Positions 1 to 5,125 are shown, counted from the first letter of the stretch. The stretch is 6,860 nt of DNA from Candidatus Heimdallarchaeota archaeon (GCA_016839985.1 JAEOTG010000260.1:1-6860), one strand, 5' to 3'. The notes: generated by a model not told the origin, from the letters alone. Translations and numbers: made by a program.

Positions 1-27
1 AGGATAAAACTTGAAATCGAGTAATTA

Positions 28-105
28 GGGGCAGTGGTCTAGCTCGGTTATGACAACTCCCTTACACGGAGTAGGTCAGCGGTTCAAATCCGCTCTGCCC
101 CACCA
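28..105 (+). tRNA. tRNA-Val (anticodon UAC), CCA end encoded
   Basis: The full cloverleaf can be folded by hand. The 7-bp acceptor stem (28-34 with 95-101) is perfectly paired, with T8 at position 35. The D stem GTC/GAC (37-39 with 52-54) encloses a loop containing GG at 46-47. The anticodon stem ACTCC/GGAGT (56-60 with 68-72) encloses loop CTTACAC, giving anticodon TAC at 63-65, which decodes GUA valine. The variable loop has 5 nt (73-77), and the T stem AGCGG/CCGCT encloses a TTCAAAT loop. The discriminator is A102, and CCA follows at 103-105, so the 3' end appears to be gene-encoded. No intron is needed to fold it. It converges on the DUF2110 gene, whose stop codon lies 8 bp past the CCA. 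Its promoter probably lies left of the window. Confidence 0.97.
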
Positions 106-122
106 ACCTTATTTTATTTATT
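106..122 (+). terminator. T-rich tract after tRNA-Val
   Basis: Immediately after the CCA the + strand is T-rich (CTTATTTTATTTATTA, about 108-122) without a stem-loop. This is the usual look of an archaeal intrinsic terminator. It overlaps the last codon and stop of the convergent DUF2110 gene. Function is inferred from composition only. Confidence 0.4.
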
Positions 123-893
123 ATAATCTAGCAGATTCTCCACTCTCTTCACTACTTGAGCTCCTATCTTTATTCTTCCCAAATATGGTCCCAATTCAGG
201 AATTAATCCTTCTGCTCTTGTTCCTTTTTTACATATTAATCTGTATTCTAATAACCCTAAGCGCTCAATTTCTTCTATATCTTCAGTATGTTGACTGGAA
301 ATAAGAGCGTGTTTAATTGTTCTTCTTGTTGTACCACAGAGTATTAGTGCTTCTTTATTGTGATCAAAAGGTTTTTTCAACCAATTAAGGGAGTTCTCTG
401 TTAATTTTAACCATATTTTAGAACTCAATATCTCTCTTTTAGTTATTTCAAAGAAAACCGGCAAATTATCAATTATTCCGTAAGCTCTGAGAATTTTAGT
501 TAAAGGAACATTGTTACCATTTGCTAGTTGATTTCTCAATTCAAACAAAGGGTACAATCCATCCATATCTTTGGTTGATGTTTTCAAACCAACATCAACA
601 AAAGTACCAAATTTAACTCCTCCAACTTCTTTAAATCTACCATAAACTTGATCAGAGACATTCACATCAGCAACACTTCTCTTAGTTCCATAATTGCTTT
701 CTATGAAATTCTTAGCTATGATCTCATCCTCACCATCTATAGTTACCTCTGCACATCTTTCTTTGTTGAATTGTATATCTATGATTTCCACATCTAGTTC
801 TTCTAATTCTTTCTTTAAAATAAAATTTAGAGCTTTTGCCGAACTATGTTTAGCAACAATATACGTTTTCTGCAGAGTTGTTATTTTTTGCAT
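114..893 (-). CDS. DUF2110-family archaeal protein with S1-like RNA-binding segment
   Basis: This 259-residue protein has no firmly known function. Its overall pattern, especially the C-terminal part (GTTRRTIKHAL at about 187-197, then ERLGLLEYRLICKKGTRAEGLIPELGPYLGRI at 210-241), matches my recollection of the archaeal DUF2110 family. A segment at about 81-151 reads like an S1/OB domain: G85, then FGTFVDVGL at 95-103, DGLYPLFEL at 111-119, and a hydrophobic strand ending FFEI at 147-150. That suggests RNA binding. The ATG overlaps the upstream aTrm56 stop as TAATG, so the two are translationally coupled and probably act in one pathway, plausibly tRNA or rRNA modification or transcription-linked RNA work. 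No membrane segment or signal peptide is seen. The family call is fairly firm; the role is inference. Confidence 0.8.
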   Translation of the reverse strand: MQKITTLQKTYIVAKHSSAKALNFILKKELEELDVEIIDIQFNKERCAEVTIDGEDEIIAKNFIESNYGTKRSVADVNVSDQVYGRFKEVGGVKFGTFVDVGLKTSTKDMDGLYPLFELRNQLANGNNVPLTKILRAYGIIDNLPVFFEITKREILSSKIWLKLTENSLNWLKKPFDHNKEALILCGTTRRTIKHALISSQHTEDIEEIERLGLLEYRLICKKGTRAEGLIPELGPYLGRIKIGAQVVKRVENLLDYNK

Positions 894-1447
894 TAGTCAC
901 TACCATCTTGCATATTCTTTGTTTTCTTCCCTTTTTCTGTTGGAATGATTTCTGTTTTAGCATTCGAATATTTTTGTTTTCTTGCTTTGCTATTGGTTAA
1001 ATTATCTAAGAAAACAGCTAAAGCTGCAACCTCGCTATGAGGTTGATGACCTATAGCTATATTATAATCAGCAAGTTGAAAAACGTAACCTGGAACTTTT
1101 GAACCTCCTACAACAACAAGGATGTTACTATCTATCCTACCTTTTAAAACTTCTAATTGGTTTGATAATTCTATCCCATACATTGTGAGGTGAACAACAA
1201 TACCTTCTTCTCTTTTCCATTCTTTAATGAAATTTGTAGGGCTTTCAACAAAAGATATTGTAAAGCTTCCACCCCATTCTTTGGTAACATATTCACTGCT
1301 AATCTCTAGATTCGAATCATTATCTCCTGTATAGAAAAAATTTGAAGCTCCAAAAGCTCTAGAAGTAAGAGCCAGATGTGTGGTTATTCTTTTGTCTCTT
1401 GATATTCTATGAGATAAGCGGAGAATTGATAATACCATGATTTTCAT
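893..1447 (-). CDS. tRNA (cytidine(56)-2'-O)-methyltransferase, aTrm56 (SPOUT class)
   Basis: Predicted enzyme that 2'-O-methylates C56 in the T-loop of archaeal tRNAs using S-adenosylmethionine. At 184 residues it fits the family. Diagnostic stretches are the N-terminal LRLSHR..RDKRITTHLALTSRAFGA (9-34), HLTMYG (86-91), the glycine-rich VVVGGSKVP (111-119), and ADYNIAIGHQPHSEVAALAVFLD (126-148). The last two belong to the SPOUT trefoil knot that binds AdoMet. The tail from about 150 is lysine-rich and shorter and less ordered than in some relatives. The start at 1447 is preferred over the in-frame ATG at 1438 because GGAGTGA lies 6 nt upstream. It is the first gene of a two-gene operon with the DUF2110 gene (TAATG overlap). 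The tRNA-Val beyond the operon has the C56 target in its TTCAAAT loop, as nearly all tRNAs do. Confidence 0.93.
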   Translation of the reverse strand: MKIMVLSILRLSHRISRDKRITTHLALTSRAFGASNFFYTGDNDSNLEISSEYVTKEWGGSFTISFVESPTNFIKEWKREEGIVVHLTMYGIELSNQLEVLKGRIDSNILVVVGGSKVPGYVFQLADYNIAIGHQPHSEVAALAVFLDNLTNSKARKQKYSNAKTEIIPTEKGKKTKNMQDGSD

Positions 1448-1453
1448 ATCATT

Positions 1454-1460
1454 TCACTCC
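1454..1460 (-). promoter_or_regulatory. Ribosome binding site of aTrm56 gene
   Basis: On the minus strand GGAGTGA stands 6 nt before ATG 1447. It matches parts of the archaeal anti-Shine-Dalgarno complement (GGAGGTGA) and selects the first of two close in-frame ATGs. Confidence 0.65.
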
Positions 1461-1492
1461 ACTTAAAGTTGATGATTAAGTTGTGATACAAT

Positions 1493-1528
1493 GCAAATCC
1501 GTATTAAGCAAATCTGTCTTCCTTAAGC
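1493..1528. repeat. Tandem imperfect repeat in the aTrm56/PAN divergent promoter region
   Basis: Two head-to-tail imperfect copies are visible. The first is GCAAATCCGTATTAAGC (1493-1509). The second (1508-1528) begins GCAAATCTGT and ends CCTTAAGC. The second has four extra bases in the middle, and the two share GC at 1508-1509. Related TTAAG/TTAAAG elements continue to the left at 1473 and 1486. The position between two divergent start codons suggests an operator or promoter element for one or both genes; that is inference. Confidence 0.5.
1502..1509 (-). promoter_or_regulatory. Weak TATA-like element for the aTrm56-DUF2110 operon
   Basis: The minus strand reads GCTTAATA here. A start site about 26 nt downstream (near 1479) would give a leader of about 30 nt that contains the GGAGTGA ribosome site. 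The match to a box A is poor and overlaps the tandem repeat, so this is tentative. Confidence 0.3.
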
Positions 1529-1554
1529 GTAAAAAACACATAGCTAAGGTAAAC

Positions 1555-1575
1555 CATATAAACTCTTTTATATTT
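1555..1575 (+). promoter_or_regulatory. TATA-box region for PAN
   Basis: Two overlapping box A candidates are present: CATATAAAC (1555-1563) and TTTTATATTT (1566-1575). With the usual spacing of about 26 nt, transcription would begin near 1585-1597, leaving only 12-25 nt before the GTG start. No well-placed Shine-Dalgarno sequence is seen, so the mRNA is probably short-leadered. Confidence 0.55.
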
Positions 1576-1608
1576 CTTATAATTAGAAAATAGTGAGAAA
1601 TAATAAGG

Positions 1609-2811
1609 GTGCTAAAACTGTCAAAAGAAAGGTCTGAACCTGACCAAAACGACCCTGCTTACCTCATTTCTTATGCTCATCATCTTGAAAGACAAGCAAG
1701 ACAATTAGAAACTGAAAAGCAGATGGTGGAAAGCGAAAGATTACGATTACAGAGGGAAGTCAACAATCTTAAGGTTGAACTTGAACGATTAAGGTCTCCA
1801 CCTTTATTCATGGGTTATATCGTTGAAGTTCTTGATAACAAGTCTGCAGTTGTACGAAGTACAACAGGTCCAAATCTAGTTGTTTCTATCTCTCGACAAA
1901 TTGATATTAATGAACTAAAACCCGATACAAGAGTGGCACTGAATCAGAGAACATTTTCAATTGTAAATATTCTCCCACCAACTCAAGATCCTATGGTTCA
2001 AAAAATGGAGTTAATCGAGAAACCCACCGAAAAATATTCTGATGTTGGTGGTCTAGAAGCTCAAATTCAAGAATTAAAAGAGACAGTTGAACTACCTTTA
2101 TTGAAACCCGAATTATTTGAAAAAATAGGCATTGATCCTCCAAAAGGCGTGCTTCTTCATGGTGCTCCTGGCACAGGGAAAACGTTACTTGCTAAAGCTG
2201 TTGCACATGAAACACAAGCAGCTTTTATTCGTTTGATTGGAAGTGAACTAGTCCAGAAGTTTATTGGAGAAGGAGCAAGATTAGTTAGAGAAATATTTGA
2301 ATTTGCAAGAGAAAACTCTCCTAGTATTCTATTTATTGATGAACTAGACGCAATTGGAAGTAGAAGGCTAGATTTAGCTACAAGCGGTGATAGAGAGGTT
2401 CAAAGAACGCTAATGCAACTTCTTTCTGAATTGGATGGTTTTAATCCACGAGGAGATGTAAAGGTTGTAGCTGCAACAAATAGAATAGATATTTTAGATC
2501 CTGCAATGTTAAGACCTGGAAGATTTGATAGAATCATTGAAATACCAATGCCTAATGCTGAAAGCAGATTAGATATTTTTAAAATCCATTCGTCAGGAAT
2601 GAACCTCAAAGGTGATGTAGATTTTGATTATTTAATACAGATGACTGATGGATCAAGTGGTGCCGATATCAAGAATATCTGCACAGAATCAGGAATGTTT
2701 GCTATTAGATCTAGCAGAGATCATGTCATTAACGAAGATTTTACAGATGCAATAAAGAAGATAACTGGTGAAAAAGAAACTACTTCAGCATCAACAACAG
2801 GTTTCATTTAG
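1609..2811 (+). CDS. pan: Proteasome-activating nucleotidase (PAN), AAA+ ATPase
   Basis: Predicted hexameric ATPase that unfolds proteins and feeds them into the 20S proteasome; the archaeal counterpart of the eukaryotic Rpt ring. Its 400 residues show all family parts in order: an N-terminal coiled coil (about 20-63), an OB ring domain (about 65-125), YSDVGGL (143-149), Walker A GAPGTGKT (185-192), pore loop KFIGEG (217-222), Walker B LFIDELD (241-247), sensor 1 N291, and arginine-finger segment LRPGRFDR (301-308), then a C-terminal helical domain. Translation starts at GTG 1609; the next in-frame ATG (residue 39) would cut into the coiled coil. The C-terminus ends TTGFI instead of the hydrophobic-Tyr-any (HbYX) motif that docks PAN on the 20S core, although the penultimate residue is aromatic. 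No proteasome subunit gene is adjacent. It faces the HD-domain gene across 6 bp. Confidence 0.95.
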   Translation: MLKLSKERSEPDQNDPAYLISYAHHLERQARQLETEKQMVESERLRLQREVNNLKVELERLRSPPLFMGYIVEVLDNKSAVVRSTTGPNLVVSISRQIDINELKPDTRVALNQRTFSIVNILPPTQDPMVQKMELIEKPTEKYSDVGGLEAQIQELKETVELPLLKPELFEKIGIDPPKGVLLHGAPGTGKTLLAKAVAHETQAAFIRLIGSELVQKFIGEGARLVREIFEFARENSPSILFIDELDAIGSRRLDLATSGDREVQRTLMQLLSELDGFNPRGDVKVVAATNRIDILDPAMLRPGRFDRIIEIPMPNAESRLDIFKIHSSGMNLKGDVDFDYLIQMTDGSSGADIKNICTESGMFAIRSSRDHVINEDFTDAIKKITGEKETTSASTTGFI

Positions 2812-2817
2812 ATTATT

Positions 2818-3354
2818 TTAGCTCTTCTTTTTTCCTATTCTTTGTAATTTCTCAATAATTTCTTTATGTTCATAAAATCGTTTTACTATATCTGAATTAG
2901 CACCAAATTTGGCAATGAATTCTTTTAATCCTTCATCAAAGGATCTTTTTTTATTCCCAAATGCTAAGTTGTCTGAATAGGAAACTAAAATCTCCTCGTT
3001 AGTCTGGGGGATATAATTTTCAGGTGGTAATCCAAGTTTAATTGCTTCTTCTTTTTCTATTCCTGTACCAATATGGTTTTTTACTATAGACAAAATTTTG
3101 GAATCAAGGTTTTCTTCTTTTAATATTTTTACACCTTTTACTGCATGAAAAATTGTGTGATCAACAGAACGACCAATATCATGTAGCATAGCTCCTGCAA
3201 TAACCAATTCTTTGTTTATGTTGTTGATTTGCAAAATAAATCCTTCAACAATTTGTGTTACAGTTAAACAGTGTTGTATAACTTCTAATGGTGTATTGTA
3301 CTTTTTCAGTATGTTTAAACATTCTTCCTTAGAGGGTATTTTATTAGAGACCAT
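2818..3354 (-). CDS. HD-domain (HDIG, TIGR00295-like) metal-dependent phosphohydrolase
   Basis: HD-superfamily protein of 178 residues; substrate unknown. From M1 at 3354 the likely metal ligands are H28 (VIQHCL), H58-D59 in AMLHDIG, histidines 66 and 70 in SVDHTIFH, H94 in VKNHIGTG and D128 in SYSDN. That is the H...HD...D pattern of phosphohydrolases and phosphodiesterases. The opening IPSKEECLNILKKYN and overall size fit the archaeal TIGR00295 group. A longer frame reaches GTG 3414. The ATG at 3354 is preferred because a TATA-like TTTTTATATC (3401-3410) lies inside the extension, placing the RNA start near 3379, and relatives start close to IPS-EE. It is a single gene, convergent with PAN and divergent from eL38. 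Nothing here reveals its substrate. The lysine-rich C-terminus is ordinary. Confidence 0.85.
   Translation of the reverse strand: MVSNKIPSKEECLNILKKYNTPLEVIQHCLTVTQIVEGFILQINNINKELVIAGAMLHDIGRSVDHTIFHAVKGVKILKEENLDSKILSIVKNHIGTGIEKEEAIKLGLPPENYIPQTNEEILVSYSDNLAFGNKKRSFDEGLKEFIAKFGANSDIVKRFYEHKEIIEKLQRIGKKKS
2826..2833 (+). terminator. T-tract terminator candidate for PAN
   Basis: A T6 run (2828-2833) within a pyrimidine-rich stretch begins 17 nt after the PAN stop and could end its transcript. It lies inside the convergent HD gene, where on the other strand it encodes the C-terminal lysines (GKKKS). Confidence 0.4.
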
Positions 3355-3400
3355 GTTCTTGTTCTTTAACTTTCTTGCATTTCTTATAGTTTTTTCCTCT

Positions 3401-3410
3401 GATATAAAAA
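3401..3410 (-). promoter_or_regulatory. TATA box for the HD-domain gene
   Basis: The minus strand reads TTTTTATATC, a good archaeal box A. A start site about 26 nt downstream (near 3379) gives a leader of about 25 nt to the ATG at 3354 and argues against the upstream GTG at 3414. Confidence 0.55.
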
Positions 3411-3425
3411 CCACGAAATCAAAAC

Positions 3426-3443
3426 TTTTTTAAAAAAAATTTA
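3426..3443 (+). promoter_or_regulatory. AT-rich TATA-like element for eL38
   Basis: TTTTTTAAAAAAAATTTA precedes the eL38 start. A box A centred near 3433 puts the RNA start at about 3459, only a few bases before ATG 3464. With no Shine-Dalgarno sequence visible, the message is probably leaderless or nearly so. Confidence 0.45.
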
Positions 3444-3463
3444 GAGACACATTATGACTGACA

Positions 3464-3676
3464 ATGCCAGCAGAAATAACTAAAGATCAAATAGAAGACA
3501 TCGTCAAGCTCACAATAGAGCAAGGTGGAGAAGTTAGAACTAAAAGAACCAAGGATGTTGTAAAGATAAAATTCAGAACCAAAAAACGATTATACACAAT
3601 TAAACTTCCATTAAAAGAAGCTGAATCCCTAATAAATGATATTTCCTCAAGAATTAATGTTGTTTCTTTTTCATAG
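3464..3676 (+). CDS. rpl38e: Large-subunit ribosomal protein eL38
   Basis: A 70-residue basic protein of the length expected for eL38 (L38e), a small protein on the 50S/60S surface. The start MPAEI followed by an amphipathic helix matches family members that begin MPxEI. VRTKRTKDVVKIKFRTKKRLYTIKL (24-48) is the diagnostic core: the K.R..D.VK.K.R....LYT pattern shared with eukaryotic L38. The end (AESLINDISSRINVVSF) corresponds to the final helix and strand. Among archaea this protein is patchy, known mainly from TACK and Asgard groups, which makes it the best lineage marker in the window. It is monocistronic, with its own AT-rich promoter, and ends 12 bp from the convergent MBF1 stop. An out-of-frame ATG at 3454 opens only a 9-codon frame. 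Confidence 0.88.
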   Translation: MPAEITKDQIEDIVKLTIEQGGEVRTKRTKDVVKIKFRTKKRLYTIKLPLKEAESLINDISSRINVVSFS

Positions 3677-3680
3677 GAAC

Positions 3681-3686
3681 AAAAAA
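3681..3686 (-). terminator. T-tract terminator candidate for MBF1
   Basis: The minus strand has T6 just 2 nt past the MBF1 stop codon, in the 12-bp gap before the eL38 stop. Composition-based call. Confidence 0.4.
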
Positions 3687-3688
3687 GA

Positions 3689-4210
3689 TTAGTCTTCATC
3701 CTTCTTTTTCTTTATAACTACAACATCACCAAGTGTTTGGAATGCTGTTCCTTTCTTTTGGTCCTGAGCACTATATGATTTAAGTTCTTCAGTAAGTTTT
3801 ATTTCAAAAAATCTTTCGAGCTTTTTAACTATGTCATCTGGAGGTCTCATTTTTCCTGTTTCAATGCTTTGAAGTTCTGGAATGGATATTTTTGTCTGAA
3901 TTGAAACATCCTTTTGTGATAATTTCATTTTTTGTCTAGCCAATCGTACTTTTTCATGATAATCTGGAACTAATTCGTTTACAGCTCCAGAAGCATATGA
4001 TTTAGTACCTCTCCCAGGTGTTTTTCTTTGTGTAGTTGCTCTTTGTTGATATGGCTGTTTTGGTGATATTTGAGCTCTTTTACTTACTTTTGGTGTGACT
4101 TTCTTGCCGTGTTTTGCACAGGAAGGACAAACCGCAAGTACTGCTCCTTCGATTTCAATATTGATTGGTCTAGAAAAAATTTCGTTTCCACACATTTCAC
4201 AAGTTGACAT
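3689..4210 (-). CDS. mbf1: Multiprotein bridging factor 1 (MBF1) homologue: zinc ribbon plus Cro/C1-type HTH
   Basis: Archaeal MBF1 of 173 residues. The N-terminal zinc ribbon has C4/C7 (CEMC) and C28/C31 (CPSC). A basic, Gln/Arg-rich flexible linker (about 36-76) follows, then a helix-turn-helix domain at about 80-140: DYHEKVRLARQKMKLSQKDVS, then IPELQSIETGKMRPPDDIVKKLERFFEI. This order is the archaeal form; the eukaryotic coactivator keeps only the HTH part well conserved. In eukaryotes MBF1 bridges activators to TBP, while archaeal members have been linked to the small ribosomal subunit and translation. The tail is lysine-rich (VVIKKKKDED). The start at 4210 is supported by GGGTGA 6 nt upstream. 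It is convergent with eL38 and divergent from TFS. Confidence 0.93.
   Translation of the reverse strand: MSTCEMCGNEIFSRPINIEIEGAVLAVCPSCAKHGKKVTPKVSKRAQISPKQPYQQRATTQRKTPGRGTKSYASGAVNELVPDYHEKVRLARQKMKLSQKDVSIQTKISIPELQSIETGKMRPPDDIVKKLERFFEIKLTEELKSYSAQDQKKGTAFQTLGDVVVIKKKKDED
3705..3715 (+). terminator. T-tract terminator candidate for eL38
   Basis: TTTTTCTTTAT lies about 30 nt past the eL38 stop, inside the 3' end of the convergent MBF1 gene where the opposite strand encodes IKKKK. This is an archaeal-type oligo-T tract without a hairpin; function is inferred. Confidence 0.4.
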
Positions 4211-4216
4211 ATCAAT

Positions 4217-4222
4217 TCACCC
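4217..4222 (-). promoter_or_regulatory. Ribosome binding site of MBF1
   Basis: Minus-strand GGGTGA ends 6 nt before ATG 4210. It matches the GGTGA part of the anti-Shine-Dalgarno complement and confirms the start. Confidence 0.7.
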
Positions 4223-4260
4223 TTGCTGTTTTTTCTAAAAAAAGACAAATTCAAAAAGAT

Positions 4261-4270
4261 TTTTCTATAG
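4261..4270 (-). promoter_or_regulatory. TATA-like element for MBF1
   Basis: The minus strand reads CTATAGAAAA. A start about 26 nt further (near 4239) would give a leader of about 29 nt carrying the GGGTGA site. Moderate match only. Confidence 0.35.
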
Positions 4271-4297
4271 GAGTAAAAGAACAAGAATATAGGCTAG

Positions 4298-4307
4298 TTA
4301 AAAATAA
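4298..4307 (+). promoter_or_regulatory. TATA-like element for the TFS-led operon
   Basis: TTAAAAATAA is centred 26 nt before about 4328, just ahead of the GTG start proposed at 4333. This gives a nearly leaderless message and supports the shorter TFS start over the ATG at 4204. Confidence 0.45.
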
Positions 4308-4332
4308 GCTTGATAATAGCAATTTGATTATT

Positions 4333-4677
4333 GTGTATTTTTGCCCTAAATGCGGAAAACTTTTACAAACTGACAAAGATAAATCAGGAAAAACTCTCCT
4401 GATGTGCCTGAAATGTGGTTATAAACGAAATCTAGAGGTAAACGAGGAAGTCACTTTTACAGAGGAGATTGAGCATGATCTTGTAAGAGAAATGACTGTT
4501 GTTATGGAAAAAGATGATATTGATAAAACCAAGCCAATAAAAGATCTTTATTGTCCAAAATGCAAAAAGAATCAACCAGTTAATTTTTGGATGATTCAAA
4601 CAAGAAGTGCTGATGAATCACCTACAAGATTTTTTAGGTGCACTATGTGTGGTGAAACCTGGCGAGAGTATGATTAA
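4333..4677 (+). CDS. tfs: Transcription elongation/cleavage factor S (TFS, TFIIS/RPB9-like)
   Basis: Archaeal TFS rescues backtracked RNA polymerase by stimulating transcript cleavage. From GTG 4333 it has 114 residues, close to the family's usual 104-115. The N-terminal zinc ribbon uses C4/C7 (CPKCG) and C25/C28 (CLKCGY). After a charged linker, the C-terminal TFIIS-type ribbon uses C74/C77 (CPKC) and C103/C106 (CTMCG). Between these is RSADE (91-95), whose Asp-Glu pair enters the polymerase active site, so the protein looks cleavage-competent. An open frame reaches ATG 4204 but overlaps the MBF1 start, encodes unrelated residues and has no family match. Relatives start two or three residues before CPKCG. 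TTG 4324 is a possible alternative start. It heads a + strand run with the OB-fold, PCNA and GINS genes. Confidence 0.93.
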   Translation: MYFCPKCGKLLQTDKDKSGKTLLMCLKCGYKRNLEVNEEVTFTEEIEHDLVREMTVVMEKDDIDKTKPIKDLYCPKCKKNQPVNFWMIQTRSADESPTRFFRCTMCGETWREYD

Positions 4678-4692
4678 AGGGAAGTAGTGAAA

Positions 4693-5067
4693 ATGAGTAA
4701 TCAAAATTCTAATATTGAAAATTCTGAAGGAAGTTCTTTCTCAAGAACAAATTCATTTGTAGAATCGAACGTAGCAGAGATTTCAGAACCTGGAAAATAT
4801 CAAGTTCTTGGAAAAGTTTTAAGCTCAAAAAAAGATTCTATTATAATCTCAGATGGTTCTGAGGAAATAGAGGTATCTATTCCTACCTCTTTTGAAGAAG
4901 AAATTAAAGAAGAAACATTTTTACGCATTTTTGGAATTATAGAAATAGATACTGAAAACAAGAAGATAATTAAAGCAATATTTATTCAAAAGCTAATAGA
5001 TTTTGATTCTGAAACATATCACAAAGTAAGAGAGTTAGAGCAATCCTTAAGAAAAAATATACAATAA
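4693..5067 (+). CDS. Small single-OB-fold protein, possible RPA-like or replisome-associated factor
   Basis: A 124-residue protein I cannot place in a named family. The first ~30 residues are Ser/Asn/Glu-rich and probably disordered. Residues about 36-96 alternate beta strands like an OB fold: YQVLGKVLSS, DSIIISDGSEEIEVSIP, TFLRIFGIIEID, KKIIKAIFIQKL. The pattern gly-lys-val, then DG, then a hydrophobic-Arg-hydrophobic-Gly strand resembles RPA14/RPA32-type or tRNA-anti OB domains. A C-terminal amphipathic helix (SETYHKVRELEQSLRKN) could serve for oligomerisation, as in RPA32/RPA14. No zinc motif is present. The ATG at 4693 is preferred over the in-frame GTG at 4687 because AGGGAAG (4678-4684) is well spaced only for the ATG. 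It begins 15 bp after TFS and precedes PCNA, so a nucleic-acid-binding role in replication or transcription is plausible but unproven. Confidence 0.75.
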   Translation: MSNQNSNIENSEGSSFSRTNSFVESNVAEISEPGKYQVLGKVLSSKKDSIIISDGSEEIEVSIPTSFEEEIKEETFLRIFGIIEIDTENKKIIKAIFIQKLIDFDSETYHKVRELEQSLRKNIQ

Positions 5068-5085
5068 TTTAACTAGTCGATTTCC

Positions 5086-5094
5086 TTATATATT
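5086..5094 (+). promoter_or_regulatory. TATA box for pcna
   Basis: TTATATATT is the best box A in the window. Transcription from about 5116 would give a leader of about 65 nt. This would let pcna-gins be expressed separately from TFS and the OB-fold gene. Confidence 0.5.
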
Positions 5095-5125
5095 GAAATA
5101 AAAAAAGGATAAAAGAGAACAAATC

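Noticed and set aside
3..10. GATAAAAC as a TATA box for tRNA-Val
   Set aside because: Its centre is only about 22 nt before the mature 5' end, too close for a start site at or upstream of the tRNA; the real promoter is probably outside the window.
28..120. tRNA gene as an integration site for a mobile element
   Set aside because: No integrase, no repeated tRNA 3' end elsewhere in the window, and all neighbours are core genes.
50..304. 84-residue + strand frame across the tRNA and DUF2110 gene
   Set aside because: It begins inside the tRNA anticodon arm and runs antisense to a conserved protein; hydrophobic shadow of lysine-rich codons.
694..948. 84-residue + strand frame rich in Ser/Phe
   Set aside because: Antisense to DUF2110 and the end of aTrm56, with low-complexity composition typical of a shadow frame.
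3454..3483. Nine-codon frame from ATG 3454 overlapping the eL38 start
   Set aside because: Out of frame with eL38, no ribosome site, and probably at or upstream of the RNA start; chance in AT-rich DNA.
4084..4284. 66-residue minus strand frame overlapping MBF1
   Set aside because: Different frame from MBF1, which has a ribosome site, zinc ligands and an HTH; this one has no recognisable motif.
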